A stretch of DNA of 64,000 nt, taken from the NCBI GenBank assembly GCA_002375465.1, contig DFLT01000017.1, positions 1 through 64,000 of the forward strand, given 5' to 3'. Each line of letters opens with the position of its first letter. The first letter of the stretch is position 1. The notes beneath the pieces are model-generated. The model searched no databases. It was not told the origin of the DNA and worked only from the letters and a program-made list of their open reading frames with translations. This document shows positions 24,239 through 33,254 of the stretch, piece after piece. Position numbers and translations under genes: made by a program. The DNA is from Alphaproteobacteria bacterium UBA3612. Lineage in GTDB: Bacteria; Pseudomonadota; Alphaproteobacteria; Sphingomonadales; Sphingomonadaceae.

Positions 24239-24442
24239 ATGAGCAAAGTGATGATCAAGGATACGCTGGAGATCAGCGATACGCGCGCGGACATTTTGAC
24301 CGCGCTGACAAAGAAGGTGGAATCGCTCGAAAGAGAGGTTCACGAATTGCGTCAGGCAAACGACATATTGCGCAGGGCGTCAGCCTATTTTGCCCACATG
24401 GATCTCGACCCACAAAGCAATGACTGCGTCTCTAGCCAGTAA
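24239..24442 (+). pseudogene. Fragment resembling the C-terminal part of an IS3-family OrfA transposase
   Basis: A 67-codon frame whose central part, ESLEREVHELRQANDILRRA, followed by SAYFAHMDLD, matches the leucine-zipper and end region typical of IS3-family OrfA proteins. The helix-turn-helix expected before it is missing, no OrfB follows, and no terminal inverted repeats are visible. It is probably an IS relic. The intact frame and start codon leave room for a small domesticated coiled-coil protein. Confidence 0.5.
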
Positions 24443-24505
24443 GAGGGCGCCGTAGGAAGCCAACAGACCTGCCTCGTTTCGCCGATCTTTTCCGATCAGC
24501 CAGCA

Positions 24506-25879
24506 TCAGAGCCGAGGCGTTTCGGGCAGCGTTCCCTCTGCATCATGCGACCATTCCGAACCTATTTCCTGTCCCCCTCTGGTCGGCGGTGGCAAGGTGA
24601 TCATTGCGTGAAGGCCGCCATTCTCCGCGGTCTTGAACGCCAGGGTGGCACCAAAACGGCGCAGGATACGGTGGGCGGTGGGGATGCCGAGGCCAAATCC
24701 GCCGGTATCGCGGGCACGCGCCTGGTCGGCGCGGAAGAAGGGGTCGAAGATGCGCTGCAGATCGGCAGGGGTCATCCCCGGACCTGCATCGACGATGTTG
24801 AGGACCGGGCCGTCCTCATCCGTCAGAAAGACTTCGGCTGTACCGGCATATTGCCGGACATTGGCAAATAGCGGGCGAAGCGCCGTTTCCAGCGGCTCCC
24901 GATACCAGTAAAACGGTGCCGAAACCGGGCCGGTCCAGCGAATATCCTGCGCATCGCCGACAAGATCGCGGACCAGCGCCGCAAGGTCGAAAGACGCGGG
25001 CTCCGCCTCCGTATATTGGGCCTGCAGGAACGCCAGCAGGGAATCGAGAAGCGCCTCCATCTCGCGCGCGGAATCGGCAACGATCTCGGCAATATCATCG
25101 GGCTTTGTGAAGGGCGCGGCGAAGGACAGGCGGCTGAGCGGTGTGCGCAGATCATGGCTGATCGCCTCGAACGCCTGCGCCTGGCCGGCGATCATCTGTG
25201 CGATGCGCGCCTGCATGTCGTTCATTGCGTGGGAAACATTGCGCAGATCGGGCGTCCCCACCTCTGCCACGGTCACCGTCCGTCCCGCACCGATTTCGGT
25301 CGCCGCATGCGCCAGCGTCCGCAGCGGCCTGCCGAGCAGGCGCAGCAGATAGATCGCGATCGCCGCAGAGCCGCCGACCGTCAGCAGGGTCATGGCGGTC
25401 GCGCCCAGAAGGCCGGGCCAATCCTCGCCAATGTTGCGTGAGCGGAAGTTCAGCCAGCGGTCCGGCGCGAGCGACATGGACCCAACCAGATGCGAATTCC
25501 CGCTGCGACCGCGCATGACATCAAGGCGCAGCACGGCATCGCGAAGCCCCGGTTCCCAGTGCAGGATCTGTTCACGCACCCGGCCCGCCATTTCGGATGC
25601 GCCGCTTTCACGCAGCAGCGGCGTGTCCGAAACGCTGGCGTCCAGGTGGCGTGTCGACATGATGCGTGCCGCCGTGCCAGGCTCAAATGTGTCCACACGC
25701 TTCGACACCACCAGCAGTTCGGCCACCCGCCGTGCATGATCCTCCTGAATAGACCGCATCTCGACGCGGTCGAAGATAAAGAAGCTGAGCGCCATCTGCA
25801 GCAGGGAAAGGGCAATGATCGCCAGGGCCATGCGCCCCAGCAGGCCCATGCGGCCGATCCCTTCTATCCGCATCTTCAT
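24506..25879 (-). CDS. EnvZ-like membrane sensor histidine kinase
   Basis: A 457-aa kinase. Transmembrane helix 1 (about residues 13-36) and helix 2 (about 155-178) flank a periplasmic domain. A HAMP-like region (PLRTLAHAATEIGAG) follows, then the H-box EAISHDLRTPLSRL and an HATPase domain with an N-box-like FANVRQYA, IVDAGPGM (Ala in place of the usual Asn before GPG) and a GFGLGIPTAHRIL segment. No response regulator gene is adjacent, so it is an orphan kinase here. The altered G1 box may lower ATP binding. Confidence 0.85.
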   Translation of the reverse strand: MKMRIEGIGRMGLLGRMALAIIALSLLQMALSFFIFDRVEMRSIQEDHARRVAELLVVSKRVDTFEPGTAARIMSTRHLDASVSDTPLLRESGASEMAGRVREQILHWEPGLRDAVLRLDVMRGRSGNSHLVGSMSLAPDRWLNFRSRNIGEDWPGLLGATAMTLLTVGGSAAIAIYLLRLLGRPLRTLAHAATEIGAGRTVTVAEVGTPDLRNVSHAMNDMQARIAQMIAGQAQAFEAISHDLRTPLSRLSFAAPFTKPDDIAEIVADSAREMEALLDSLLAFLQAQYTEAEPASFDLAALVRDLVGDAQDIRWTGPVSAPFYWYREPLETALRPLFANVRQYAGTAEVFLTDEDGPVLNIVDAGPGMTPADLQRIFDPFFRADQARARDTGGFGLGIPTAHRILRRFGATLAFKTAENGGLHAMITLPPPTRGGQEIGSEWSHDAEGTLPETPRL

Positions 25880-26079
25880 CTGTCACCCCCCAGCCTCGCC
25901 GCGTGCGCTCCCGCGCAAAATGATGACTGCCCCGGATAAATCGGCACCCAGGATGCGGCGCCCCCCACCGGCCCACCGATGATACCGAGATCCCTATATG
26001 CTACAATCTTTTACGTGCAGCAGTGCCGGCAAGGAAACGGGCGATTGCGCGAGGAAAAGGCGCGCGCGCCGCCCGCCGG

Positions 26080-26805
26080 TCATTCTTCGAACCAGCCCGT
26101 GTCGACGTCTTCATAACGGTTAAGGAAGTGACCCACCTCAGCAAGCCGAACCGGATCGAGGATCTGCAATTGCGTGCCCTTTCGCGCGATGAGGGAGCTT
26201 CTTTCCAGTTCCCGCATCAGCCGGTTGACGTGAATATGCGTCAGACCGACCGCGTCGCCGATTTCCGCCTGTTTCAATTTCAGTTCGAAAGGTTCGGCAA
26301 TGTTCGCGCCCGTCAATTCGCGCCGGGTGGCGATTTCCATGATGATGGCGGCAATGCGCGACAGGCCGGAGGTGCGGCCCACCGACACCAGCCGATCCTG
26401 CAGGATCGCGTTTTCCAGCGCGGCAAAGGTGTAGAACATTGCGGCGACGCGGGGATGATGGAAAAAGGTATCGGCCAGCTTTTCCCGTTCGAAACGGTAC
26501 AATGTGCTTTCCACCGACGCCGTGACGGTCTGGACGGCGATGTTGAACGGAACGTTGGCGGTGCCGATGACATCGCCGCTGAAATAGAGGCGGGTAATCG
26601 CGCGGTCGCCACTGGCGAGATCCTGCGACGAGAATAGCCGCCCCGACCTGACCACATAGAGATTATCCGAACCGTGGCTTTCTTCCTCCGTCAGCGTCAG
26701 CCCCGCGCCGATTGCCACGGGTTTGGTTTGCATCCCTTCAATGGCTTTCTTCTCGCTGTCAGACAGACCCACCAGCGATCCGTATTTTTCAAAAAGTTCT
26801 TTCAA
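26080..26805 (-). CDS. Crp/Fnr-family transcriptional regulator, TTG start
   Basis: A 241-aa protein with an N-terminal cyclic-nucleotide-binding-like beta roll (GAGLTLTEEESHGSDNLYVVRSG, then TRLYFSGDVIG) and a C-terminal winged helix (LKLKQAEIGDAVGLTHIHVNRLMRELERSSLI). The longer frame to 27021 starts in non-homologous sequence; TTG 26805 with AAGGGG about 9 nt upstream places the start at the conserved N terminus (KELFEKYG). No Fnr-type cysteine cluster is visible near the N terminus, so it is unlikely to carry an Fe-S oxygen sensor. A CTTTTACGT motif lies near 26009, beyond its 3' end. Confidence 0.85.
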   Translation of the reverse strand: MKELFEKYGSLVGLSDSEKKAIEGMQTKPVAIGAGLTLTEEESHGSDNLYVVRSGRLFSSQDLASGDRAITRLYFSGDVIGTANVPFNIAVQTVTASVESTLYRFEREKLADTFFHHPRVAAMFYTFAALENAILQDRLVSVGRTSGLSRIAAIIMEIATRRELTGANIAEPFELKLKQAEIGDAVGLTHIHVNRLMRELERSSLIARKGTQLQILDPVRLAEVGHFLNRYEDVDTGWFEE

Positions 26806-27072
26806 AACGACGCCCCTTCTATCCCGCCCGCCGCGGGCACTTGACTGCCATCCTGCCCCCTTCGTCGGTACTAGGCAATTCCGCCCGACCGGTCGAAACG
26901 ACACTCTGCCGTGCCTATGCGCCGCTGCCAGCGCGGCGTCCACCGCTGCGGCAGGCGACGATCCGCGCTGTCGGCTGTGACGACCCAGCGAGTTCATGTT
27001 TTCAACAGGATGCGGAGACATATGGCCGTCGGTGCGTTTACCATTTCACCAGTTTCATGAAAGGATATTCCC

Positions 27073-27930
27073 ATGTCGGAAGAATTTACGCCGCCGATTT
27101 CCGAAGAGCCGCGCATGCCGGGCCATGAATCCGAGATGCGCGACAAGCCGCAATGGCAGCCACGCTTTCCGGGGTCGGGAAGGCTGCAGGACAAGGTCGC
27201 CATCGTGACCGGCGCCGACAGCGGCATAGGACGCGCCGTTGCTGCCCTGTTCGCGCGGGAGGGGGCAGACGTCGCCATCGTCTATCTGGAGGAAGATGAC
27301 GACGCGGCAAAAACAAAGTCCATCGTCGAAAAGGAAGGCCGCAAAGCCATCACCATTCGTGGTGATCTGGGCGAGCGCGCCTTCGCCGACGAAGTGGTGA
27401 AGAAAACCATCGATGCGTTCGGCAAGGTCGATGTCCTGATCAATAATGCGGGAGAGCAGCATCCCGACGAGGAGATCGGCGATATTACCGAGGAGCAGTT
27501 GCGCAGGACGTTTCAGTCCAACATTTTTTCGATGTTCTTCCTGGTACAGGCGGTGCGGCCACACCTGAAATCGGGGGCGGCGATCGTCAATTGCACCAGC
27601 GTTACCATGTATAAGGGCGCGCCCATCCTGCTGGATTATTCATCGACGAAGGGCGCGATTACCGCCTTCACGCGGTCCTTGAGCGAAAATCTGATCGAGG
27701 ACGGCATTCGCGTCAATGCGGTGGCGCCTGGCCCGATCTGGACCCCGCTGAACCCGTTCGGCGGGCAGCCGCCAGAGAAAATGGACGATTTCGGCAAGAG
27801 TACGCCTATGGGCCGACCAGGACAGCCAAACGAAGTCGCCCCCTGTTTCCTGTTCCTGGCATGCGCGGATTCCAGCTATATGTCGGGCCAGGTTCTGCAT
27901 CCGAATGGCGGTGTCATCGTCGGCAGTTGA
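27073..27930 (+). CDS. Short-chain dehydrogenase/reductase (YghA-like)
   Basis: A 285-aa NAD(P)-dependent oxidoreductase. After about 38 extra N-terminal residues typical of the YghA/stress-related subgroup (MRDKPQWQPRFPGSGRLQDK), the Rossmann motif TGADSGIGRA appears. NNAG follows, then the catalytic Ser in CTSVT and the YSSTK Tyr-Lys pair. The substrate is unknown; related proteins are general-stress aldehyde or alcohol reductases. It lies between two Crp/Fnr regulators, and the divergent one starts 267 bp upstream. Confidence 0.92.
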   Translation: MSEEFTPPISEEPRMPGHESEMRDKPQWQPRFPGSGRLQDKVAIVTGADSGIGRAVAALFAREGADVAIVYLEEDDDAAKTKSIVEKEGRKAITIRGDLGERAFADEVVKKTIDAFGKVDVLINNAGEQHPDEEIGDITEEQLRRTFQSNIFSMFFLVQAVRPHLKSGAAIVNCTSVTMYKGAPILLDYSSTKGAITAFTRSLSENLIEDGIRVNAVAPGPIWTPLNPFGGQPPEKMDDFGKSTPMGRPGQPNEVAPCFLFLACADSSYMSGQVLHPNGGVIVGS

Positions 27931-28072
27931 GCCCGCGACATGCGCCCGGCATTACCTATCAAAAATGACTGGGAACCGATTTCAGCAACAGGAATTGAAG
28001 GTGCATCATGAAGGAATTGCACTCAATTCTCTCTTCGCGATTCTATGTTTCCAGGTTTTCAGAGGGGTTTTT

Positions 28073-28870
28073 ATGCTGAGCCAGGTTTCCGTCACAAAGC
28101 GAAAACCGGAAGTGCCAGCAGACCCCTTTTTGCCGATGAAAGGCCGGTTGGGGACACTCTTCGACAGCGAGATAGATTATTCGCCGTTCGAGAATATCGG
28201 CTATGTCGCGAAACAGTTCCGTACCCCCACGGCGATTCTGGCAAACGACCCCTATGACGAGCACGTCCACATTCTGGAACGCGGCTATGCCTACACGTTC
28301 AGCCTTTTGGAAACAGGCAGGCGGCATATCAGCGAGGTGTTCGGGGCGGGCAGCATATGCAACTGGACCAGTCTGGATGCCCCGGCGGCCAGATCCAATA
28401 TCAATTTCATGGCGGGTGCCCGCGTCGTTTGCATCAAGCTGAAGGACCTGCGCGAGCTGCTGAAGGAACAACCGGTTCTGGCAAAGGCGCTGACGCGGCA
28501 CGAATTGGCGAGAACGATGCGCGCCACCCAGCGGGTCAGGGCCATCGTGACGCGATCAGGCGAGGATCGACTGATCCACCTGCTTTTGGACCTGCGCTCA
28601 GAGCAATCGGCCAGTGGGGGCGAGGCGATCCGCTTTGCTGTACCCCTGAAGCAGGATGAGCTGGCCGACATGATCGGCCAGACGCATGTCCATGTGAACC
28701 GGATCATCCGCACCCTTGAAAAAAATGGTCGGCTGCGCCGCGAAACCGGCCAGTGGGAACTGACAAAGCTGGATGATGAAGTTCAGCGGCTTGAATATAT
28801 GGAATATTTCTCGACGGCACCGTTTAGCCGTCGCGAAAAAGACCGCTACCCGCACCCGGTCGATCAATAG
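28073..28870 (+). CDS. Crp/Fnr-family transcriptional regulator
   Basis: A 265-aa regulator with a C-terminal Crp winged helix (VPLKQDELADMIGQTHVHVNRIIRTLEKNGRL). The N-terminal sensory domain includes ILERGYAYTFSLLETGRRHISEVFGAGSI. ATG 28073 has GAGGGG 5-6 nt upstream; the longer frame from 27905 would overlap the SDR gene. Lacking N-terminal clustered cysteines, it resembles non-Fe-S members of the family. It is downstream of the SDR gene in the same direction, with 142 bp between. Confidence 0.85.
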   Translation: MLSQVSVTKRKPEVPADPFLPMKGRLGTLFDSEIDYSPFENIGYVAKQFRTPTAILANDPYDEHVHILERGYAYTFSLLETGRRHISEVFGAGSICNWTSLDAPAARSNINFMAGARVVCIKLKDLRELLKEQPVLAKALTRHELARTMRATQRVRAIVTRSGEDRLIHLLLDLRSEQSASGGEAIRFAVPLKQDELADMIGQTHVHVNRIIRTLEKNGRLRRETGQWELTKLDDEVQRLEYMEYFSTAPFSRREKDRYPHPVDQ

Positions 28871-29020
28871 TTATTTTAGCGTATCCGACCGGATCGCGTT
28901 CGATTCGGTCGCATCCGGCCCGCGTCGTTCACATAGGTAGATGCGGCGCCCGGGGATTTATGTTCAGCAAGATCCTGCAGCAAGGGGGAACTCCCGCCTT
29001 CCTGTAGATGGAAGGGGTCT

Positions 29021-29065
29021 TCCGCCCGGCGCTCATAATGGCTCCCCCGCCCCAAGCCGGGCGGA
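29021..29065. terminator. Inverted repeat between convergent crp-like and korB genes
   Basis: TCCGCCCGGC (29021-29030) and GCCGGGCGGA (29056-29065) form a perfect 10-bp stem with a 25-nt loop, in the 248-bp convergent gap. No T tract is clear, so the terminator role is tentative. Confidence 0.35.
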
Positions 29066-29118
29066 CCCCCGAAGTCTCGCAACGAGCTGGGCAGTCCTGT
29101 GCTCGTCTTGGTCCGAAC

Positions 29119-30201
29119 TTAGAGAGACGGTTCTCGCTTGTTCTCGTCCGCTGCCGCAGCGAGATGGGCGTTCCCCTCACGCATCTTCTTCTGATTGACT
29201 TCCCATGTCTGGCCCTTGCGGATGAGCGCGCCCAGATCGACGACCTTGCCCTTCGCCGCCTCGATATTCTGCGTGCGCATGTCCTGTTCGAAGCTGGGGG
29301 CCGGATCGCAATAGATGACGCCCAGCGCGACCGGCATGTCGGGATGGCGCATTTCGACAAGCATATGCGCGATCTGCTTCCGGGTTTCATCGTGCACCAG
29401 CACGTCCGCCGCCTGCCAGTCGCCATCGACCACGTCGACGATTTCCAGGCGCAGGTCGTCACGGTTCAGACGCAGGCCCTTCGTACCGTTCGAAAACAGC
29501 ATCGGTTCGCCATGTTCCAGCCAGATCTGGGAATCGGCGGCGACAGGCTTTGCCGTGAAGTCCGCGAACACGTCGTCATTATAGACGATGCAGTTCTGAT
29601 AAAGCTCCACAAAGGACGCGCCCTTGTGCGCGTGCGCGCGCTTCAGGATACCGGGCATCTGCTTTTGCGCCGTATCGATGCAGCGGGCGATGAAGCGGCC
29701 ATTTGCGCCCAACGCAAAGGCGCAGGGTTCGGCGGGCGCATCGACGCTGCCATAAGGGGTAGAGGGCGACCGCGTGCCAGTGCGTGATGTCGGCGAATAT
29801 TGCCCCTTGGTCAGGCCGTAGATTTCATTGTTGAACAGCAGCACCTGGCAATCCAGATTGCGGCGCAAAAGGTGCAGCATGTGATTGCCGCCGATCGACA
29901 GACCGTCGCCGTCGCCAGTGATGATCCACACGTCGAGTTCCGGATTGGCGAGCTTCACGCCGGTCGCCACAGCCGGCGCGCGGCCGTGGATCGTGTGAAA
30001 GCCGTAGGTTTCCATATAATAGGGAAAGCGCGACGAGCAGCCGATGCCCGACACGAATACGGTGTTTTCCGGGCGTGCGCCCATTTCCGCCATGGTGCGC
30101 TGCATACCCTTCAGGATGGCATAGTCGCCGCAGCCGGGGCACCAGCGAACCTCCTGATCCGTGGCGAAATCGGCGGCCTTGAGAGGGGTCATGTCGTTCA
30201 T
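29119..30201 (-). CDS. korB: 2-oxoacid:ferredoxin oxidoreductase beta subunit
   Basis: A 360-aa thiamine-pyrophosphate-binding subunit. Features are the CPGCGDYAIL Cys motif for an Fe-S cluster, GIGCSSRFPYYM, HGRAPAVATGVKLANP, the TPP/Mg segment GDGDGLSIGGNH, and NNEIYGLTKGQYSPTS. With KorA it reversibly decarboxylates 2-oxoglutarate (or a related oxoacid) to succinyl-CoA, reducing ferredoxin. ATG 30201 has AGGAAAG upstream and fits the conserved N terminus. It follows korA after 110 bp that contain REP-like palindromes, in the same direction, so both probably share a transcript. Confidence 0.93.
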   Translation of the reverse strand: MNDMTPLKAADFATDQEVRWCPGCGDYAILKGMQRTMAEMGARPENTVFVSGIGCSSRFPYYMETYGFHTIHGRAPAVATGVKLANPELDVWIITGDGDGLSIGGNHMLHLLRRNLDCQVLLFNNEIYGLTKGQYSPTSRTGTRSPSTPYGSVDAPAEPCAFALGANGRFIARCIDTAQKQMPGILKRAHAHKGASFVELYQNCIVYNDDVFADFTAKPVAADSQIWLEHGEPMLFSNGTKGLRLNRDDLRLEIVDVVDGDWQAADVLVHDETRKQIAHMLVEMRHPDMPVALGVIYCDPAPSFEQDMRTQNIEAAKGKVVDLGALIRKGQTWEVNQKKMREGNAHLAAAADENKREPSL

Positions 30202-30218
30202 GTTCGTTCTTTCCTTCC

Positions 30219-30310
30219 CGTCACCCCGGCCTCGGCCGGGGTCCATCACTGAGCCTTCTCACCTGCCCCGCTGGAACAGGCGATGGATCCCGGCATGCGC
30301 CGGGATGACG
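30219..30310. repeat. Pair of inverted REP-like palindromes between korA and korB
   Basis: The first unit (30219-30247) has the stem CCCCGGCC/GGCCGGGG. The second (30284-30310) reads TGGATCCCGGCATGCGCCGG followed by GATGACG. Each begins or ends in the same GTCA/TGGA flanks, in opposite orientation, as in bacterial interspersed mosaic elements. They may form stems between the two cistrons. Confidence 0.65.
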
Positions 30311-30311
30311 A

Positions 30312-32165
30312 TTATGGGAGCATCTCCGTAATTGCAGCTTTGATTTCCGCGATCTTGAAGGGCTGACCGCTGACCTTGTTGAGCGGCTTTGCATCGACCA
30401 GGAACTGGTCGCGCAGCACCGTCTTCAACTGGCCGGTGTTCATTTCCGGCACCAGGATCTTGTCGAACCCCTTCAGGAGCGGACCCAGATTTTTCGGCAT
30501 CGGCCATAAATGGCGAATGTGGACATGCGCGACCTTTGCGCCGCCCCTGCGTGCCGCCTTTACGGCCTGATGGATCGGGCCAAAGGTCGATCCCCATCCG
30601 ACGACAACCATGTCATCATCCGGGCCACCGATTTCGAACGCCTGATCCGGGATGGAATCGGCGACGTTCATCACCTTTTGCTGGCGCGTATCGGTCATCT
30701 TTTGATGGTTGGCCGGGGCGTAATCGATATTTCCGGTTTCGAAATTCTTCTCGATACCGCCGATGCGATGCATCAGGCCGGGGGTGCCGGGCTTGATCCA
30801 GACGCGGGCCAGCTTCTCGTCGCGCTTATAGGGGCTGACAGGCTCGCCCTCATAATGCGTGACCGGAGCGGGCTGGAAATCCTCGATATCGGGCACATGC
30901 CACGGCTCCGCCGCATTGGCGATATAGCCGTCGGTCAGGATCATGACCGGCGTCATATATTGCGTCGCGATCCGGCACGCCTCGATGGCAACCTCGAAGC
31001 AATCCACCGGGCTGCGCGTCGCCAGAACGGGCATCGGCGCATCGCCATTGCGGCCATAGAGCGCCTGATAAAGATCGGATTGTTCGGTCTTCGTCGGCAG
31101 GCCGGTTGAGGGGCCGCCGCGCTGCGAATTGACGATGATCAGCGGCAATTCCGTGATGATGGCGAGGCCCATTGCCTCCCCCTTCAGCGCGATGCCGGGG
31201 CCGGAGGACGAGGTGACGCCCAATTGCCCTGCATAGGACGCGCCGATGGCGGCACAGATGGCGGCGATTTCATCCTCTGCCTGGAACGTGGTGACGCCGA
31301 ATTCCTTCAGCCGCGCCAGCGTATGCAGGAGAGGGCTGGCAGGCGTGATCGGGTAGGAACCGAAGAACAGCGGCAGGTTCACCAGACTGGCGCCCGCGAC
31401 GAGACCCAGCGACAGGCTCTCGCCGCCCGTAACGGTGCGATACAGGCCGGGCTCCACCTCTGCCGCGCCGACATGGTAGCGGCCAAGGCCCTGCTGAATT
31501 TCCGCTGTCTCGCCATAGGCATGGCCGGCATTCAGCGCGGCGGCATTGGCGGCCGCAAGTTCTGGCGCCTTCACGAATTTGGAATGCAGCCAGTCGAGGA
31601 TGGGCTGCCGGTCGCGGTCGAACATCCAGAGGACGAGGCCCAGCGTCCACATGTTCTTGGAGCGCAGCGCCTCCTTATTGCCAAGGCCGAATTCCTTGAC
31701 GCTTTCCAGTGTCAGCGCGCTGATGTCGAAGGCGACGAGCTGATAGTCCTTCAGACTGTCATTCTCTAACGGGTTTTCGTCGTAATTCGCCTTCTTCAGA
31801 TTGCGCGCGCCGAATTCGCCCGTATCGGCGATGATGAGGCCACCGGGCTTCAGCGCGTCGAGATTTGATTTGAGCGCGGCAGGGTTCATCGCCACCAGAA
31901 TGTCGGGCGCATCGCCCGCCGTCTCGATCGCGTCGGAGCCGAAATTGATCTGAAAGGCGCTGACGCCGAACAAGGTGCCCTGAGGCGCGCGGATCTCTGC
32001 CGGGAAGTCCGGGAATGTCGCAAGGTCGGAACCGGCGAGCGCCGTCGACAGTGTGAACTGCCCCCCGGTCAGCTGCATGCCATCGCCGGAATCGCCGGCG
32101 AAGCGGACGGTTACCGCCTCTCGTTCGCTTGCTGCCGCGGGCTGGTCTTTTAATTGCGTCGCCAA
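30312..32165 (-). CDS. korA: 2-oxoacid:ferredoxin oxidoreductase alpha subunit (gamma-alpha fusion)
   Basis: A 617-aa fused subunit. The N-terminal gamma domain (about residues 1-190) begins TVRFAGDSGDGMQLTGGQFTLSTALAGSDLATFPDFPAEIRAPQGT. The alpha domain follows, with SLGLVAGASLVNLPLFFGSYPITPASPLLH, the FQAEDEIAAICAAIGASYAG segment and NSQRGGPSTGLPTKTEQSDL. It pairs with KorB. The apparent start is TTG 32165 with AAGGCGAG about 8 nt upstream; no in-frame ATG is closer to the conserved N terminus. The system lets the TCA cycle run with ferredoxin instead of NAD, which is oxygen-sensitive in many organisms. Confidence 0.93.
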   Translation of the reverse strand: MATQLKDQPAAASEREAVTVRFAGDSGDGMQLTGGQFTLSTALAGSDLATFPDFPAEIRAPQGTLFGVSAFQINFGSDAIETAGDAPDILVAMNPAALKSNLDALKPGGLIIADTGEFGARNLKKANYDENPLENDSLKDYQLVAFDISALTLESVKEFGLGNKEALRSKNMWTLGLVLWMFDRDRQPILDWLHSKFVKAPELAAANAAALNAGHAYGETAEIQQGLGRYHVGAAEVEPGLYRTVTGGESLSLGLVAGASLVNLPLFFGSYPITPASPLLHTLARLKEFGVTTFQAEDEIAAICAAIGASYAGQLGVTSSSGPGIALKGEAMGLAIITELPLIIVNSQRGGPSTGLPTKTEQSDLYQALYGRNGDAPMPVLATRSPVDCFEVAIEACRIATQYMTPVMILTDGYIANAAEPWHVPDIEDFQPAPVTHYEGEPVSPYKRDEKLARVWIKPGTPGLMHRIGGIEKNFETGNIDYAPANHQKMTDTRQQKVMNVADSIPDQAFEIGGPDDDMVVVGWGSTFGPIHQAVKAARRGGAKVAHVHIRHLWPMPKNLGPLLKGFDKILVPEMNTGQLKTVLRDQFLVDAKPLNKVSGQPFKIAEIKAAITEMLP

Positions 32166-32185
32166 AATGCTCGCCTTTTCGTCTT

Positions 32186-32275
32186 TTTCGTCATTCCGGA
32201 AAACCGGACGTCATCCCCGATATAGTGTCCCGTATTCGATCCGGGAGGGTGGCCCCCGACCTGCGCCGGGCTGAC
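32186..32275. repeat. Degenerate REP-like palindromic cluster upstream of korA
   Basis: Several CGTCATnCCGG/CCGGGnTGACG-type units lie in tandem here (for example CGTCATTCCGGAAAACCGGA and, at about 32256-32275, CGCCGGGCTGACGG). They resemble the palindromes at 30219-30310. This may be an untranslated leader or simply dispersed repeats. Confidence 0.4.
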
Positions 32276-32297
32276 GGTTATATCATCATTGCCGGTC

Positions 32298-33254
32298 CTA
32301 TGCCGGTCGGGCCATGCTCGCCAACAAAGAATTGCTAGGGCGCGGCGAAGGAATCGGAAGTCCCGCCAATACCAGCATCGATCGCGCATGGCGGTGCGCC
32401 AGTTCCATTCGCTGTTCATCGCGGGCATAGCCGCCGCCCATGGTGCTCGCCAATGGCACCCCCTCTGCATGGGCAAGATCGCGTACATAGGCGTCGCGCG
32501 CCTGCAATCCGGCATCGGACAGACTGAGCCGCCCCAGCCGGTCGCCCACATGCGGATCGACGCCCGCCTGATAGAGAATCAGGTCCGGCCCGAACGCGGC
32601 GATGGCGGCAGGCAGGTGCGCATCCAGCGCCTCAAGATAGCCGGTATCGCCCAGTCCGTCCGGCAAGGACACATCCAGGCTGGAGCGCGCCTTTCGCACC
32701 GGAAAATTCCTCTCCGCATGCATGGAGAAGGTGAAGGCGTCGGGCTGGCCCGCCAGGCACACCGCCGTGCCGTCGCCCTGATGCACGTCAAGATCGACGA
32801 TCATGACGCGGCGGGCATCCCCCTCCTCCAGCAGCCGGTGGGCGGCGACGGCAAGATCGTTGAAAACGCAGAAACCCGCGCCGCTGTCCGGCAGGGCGTG
32901 ATGCGATCCGCCTGCACCGTTCGCGGCATATCCGTGCTGCAACGCCGCCCGGGCCGCGCTCCACGTTCCGCCCACGGCCAGTTCGGAGCGCCGGGCAACA
33001 CGCGCGGTGACGGGAAAGCCGATCCGCCGCGCGACGGCGCGGTCGACCGTCTGGGTCAGCACCGATTCGACATAGGCGGGATCGTGGACGGCGGCGATCC
33101 ACGGTGTGGGCATTGGGTCGGGCGCAATCAGGTTGGGGGTAACGCCCAGTTCCTGAAACGCGTTCAGCAGCAGACCATATTTATTCATGGGAAAGCTGCT
33201 GCCCGGCGGCAGCGGAGCGATGTAATCGGGATGGTGGAAAAGGATGAAGCTCAT
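32298..33254 (-). CDS. Histone deacetylase-like amidohydrolase (AcuC/AphA superfamily)
   Basis: A 318-aa zinc hydrolase of the class II HDAC-like family. Active-site features are GGSHHAL (His-His), a zinc-binding VDLDVHQGDGT, and GVDPHVGDRLG near the second zinc Asp. Substrates in bacteria include acetylated lysines, acetylpolyamines or other amides; which applies here is not visible. ATG 33254 overlaps the upstream retropepsin stop by 4 nt (ATGA), so the two genes are coupled. Confidence 0.92.
   Translation of the reverse strand: MSFILFHHPDYIAPLPPGSSFPMNKYGLLLNAFQELGVTPNLIAPDPMPTPWIAAVHDPAYVESVLTQTVDRAVARRIGFPVTARVARRSELAVGGTWSAARAALQHGYAANGAGGSHHALPDSGAGFCVFNDLAVAAHRLLEEGDARRVMIVDLDVHQGDGTAVCLAGQPDAFTFSMHAERNFPVRKARSSLDVSLPDGLGDTGYLEALDAHLPAAIAAFGPDLILYQAGVDPHVGDRLGRLSLSDAGLQARDAYVRDLAHAEGVPLASTMGGGYARDEQRMELAHRHARSMLVLAGLPIPSPRPSNSLLASMARPA

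Noticed and set aside
26806..27021. N-terminal extension of the Crp/Fnr gene to 27021
   Set aside because: The extra 72 residues are not protein-like for the family, and TTG 26805 has a good ribosome binding site.
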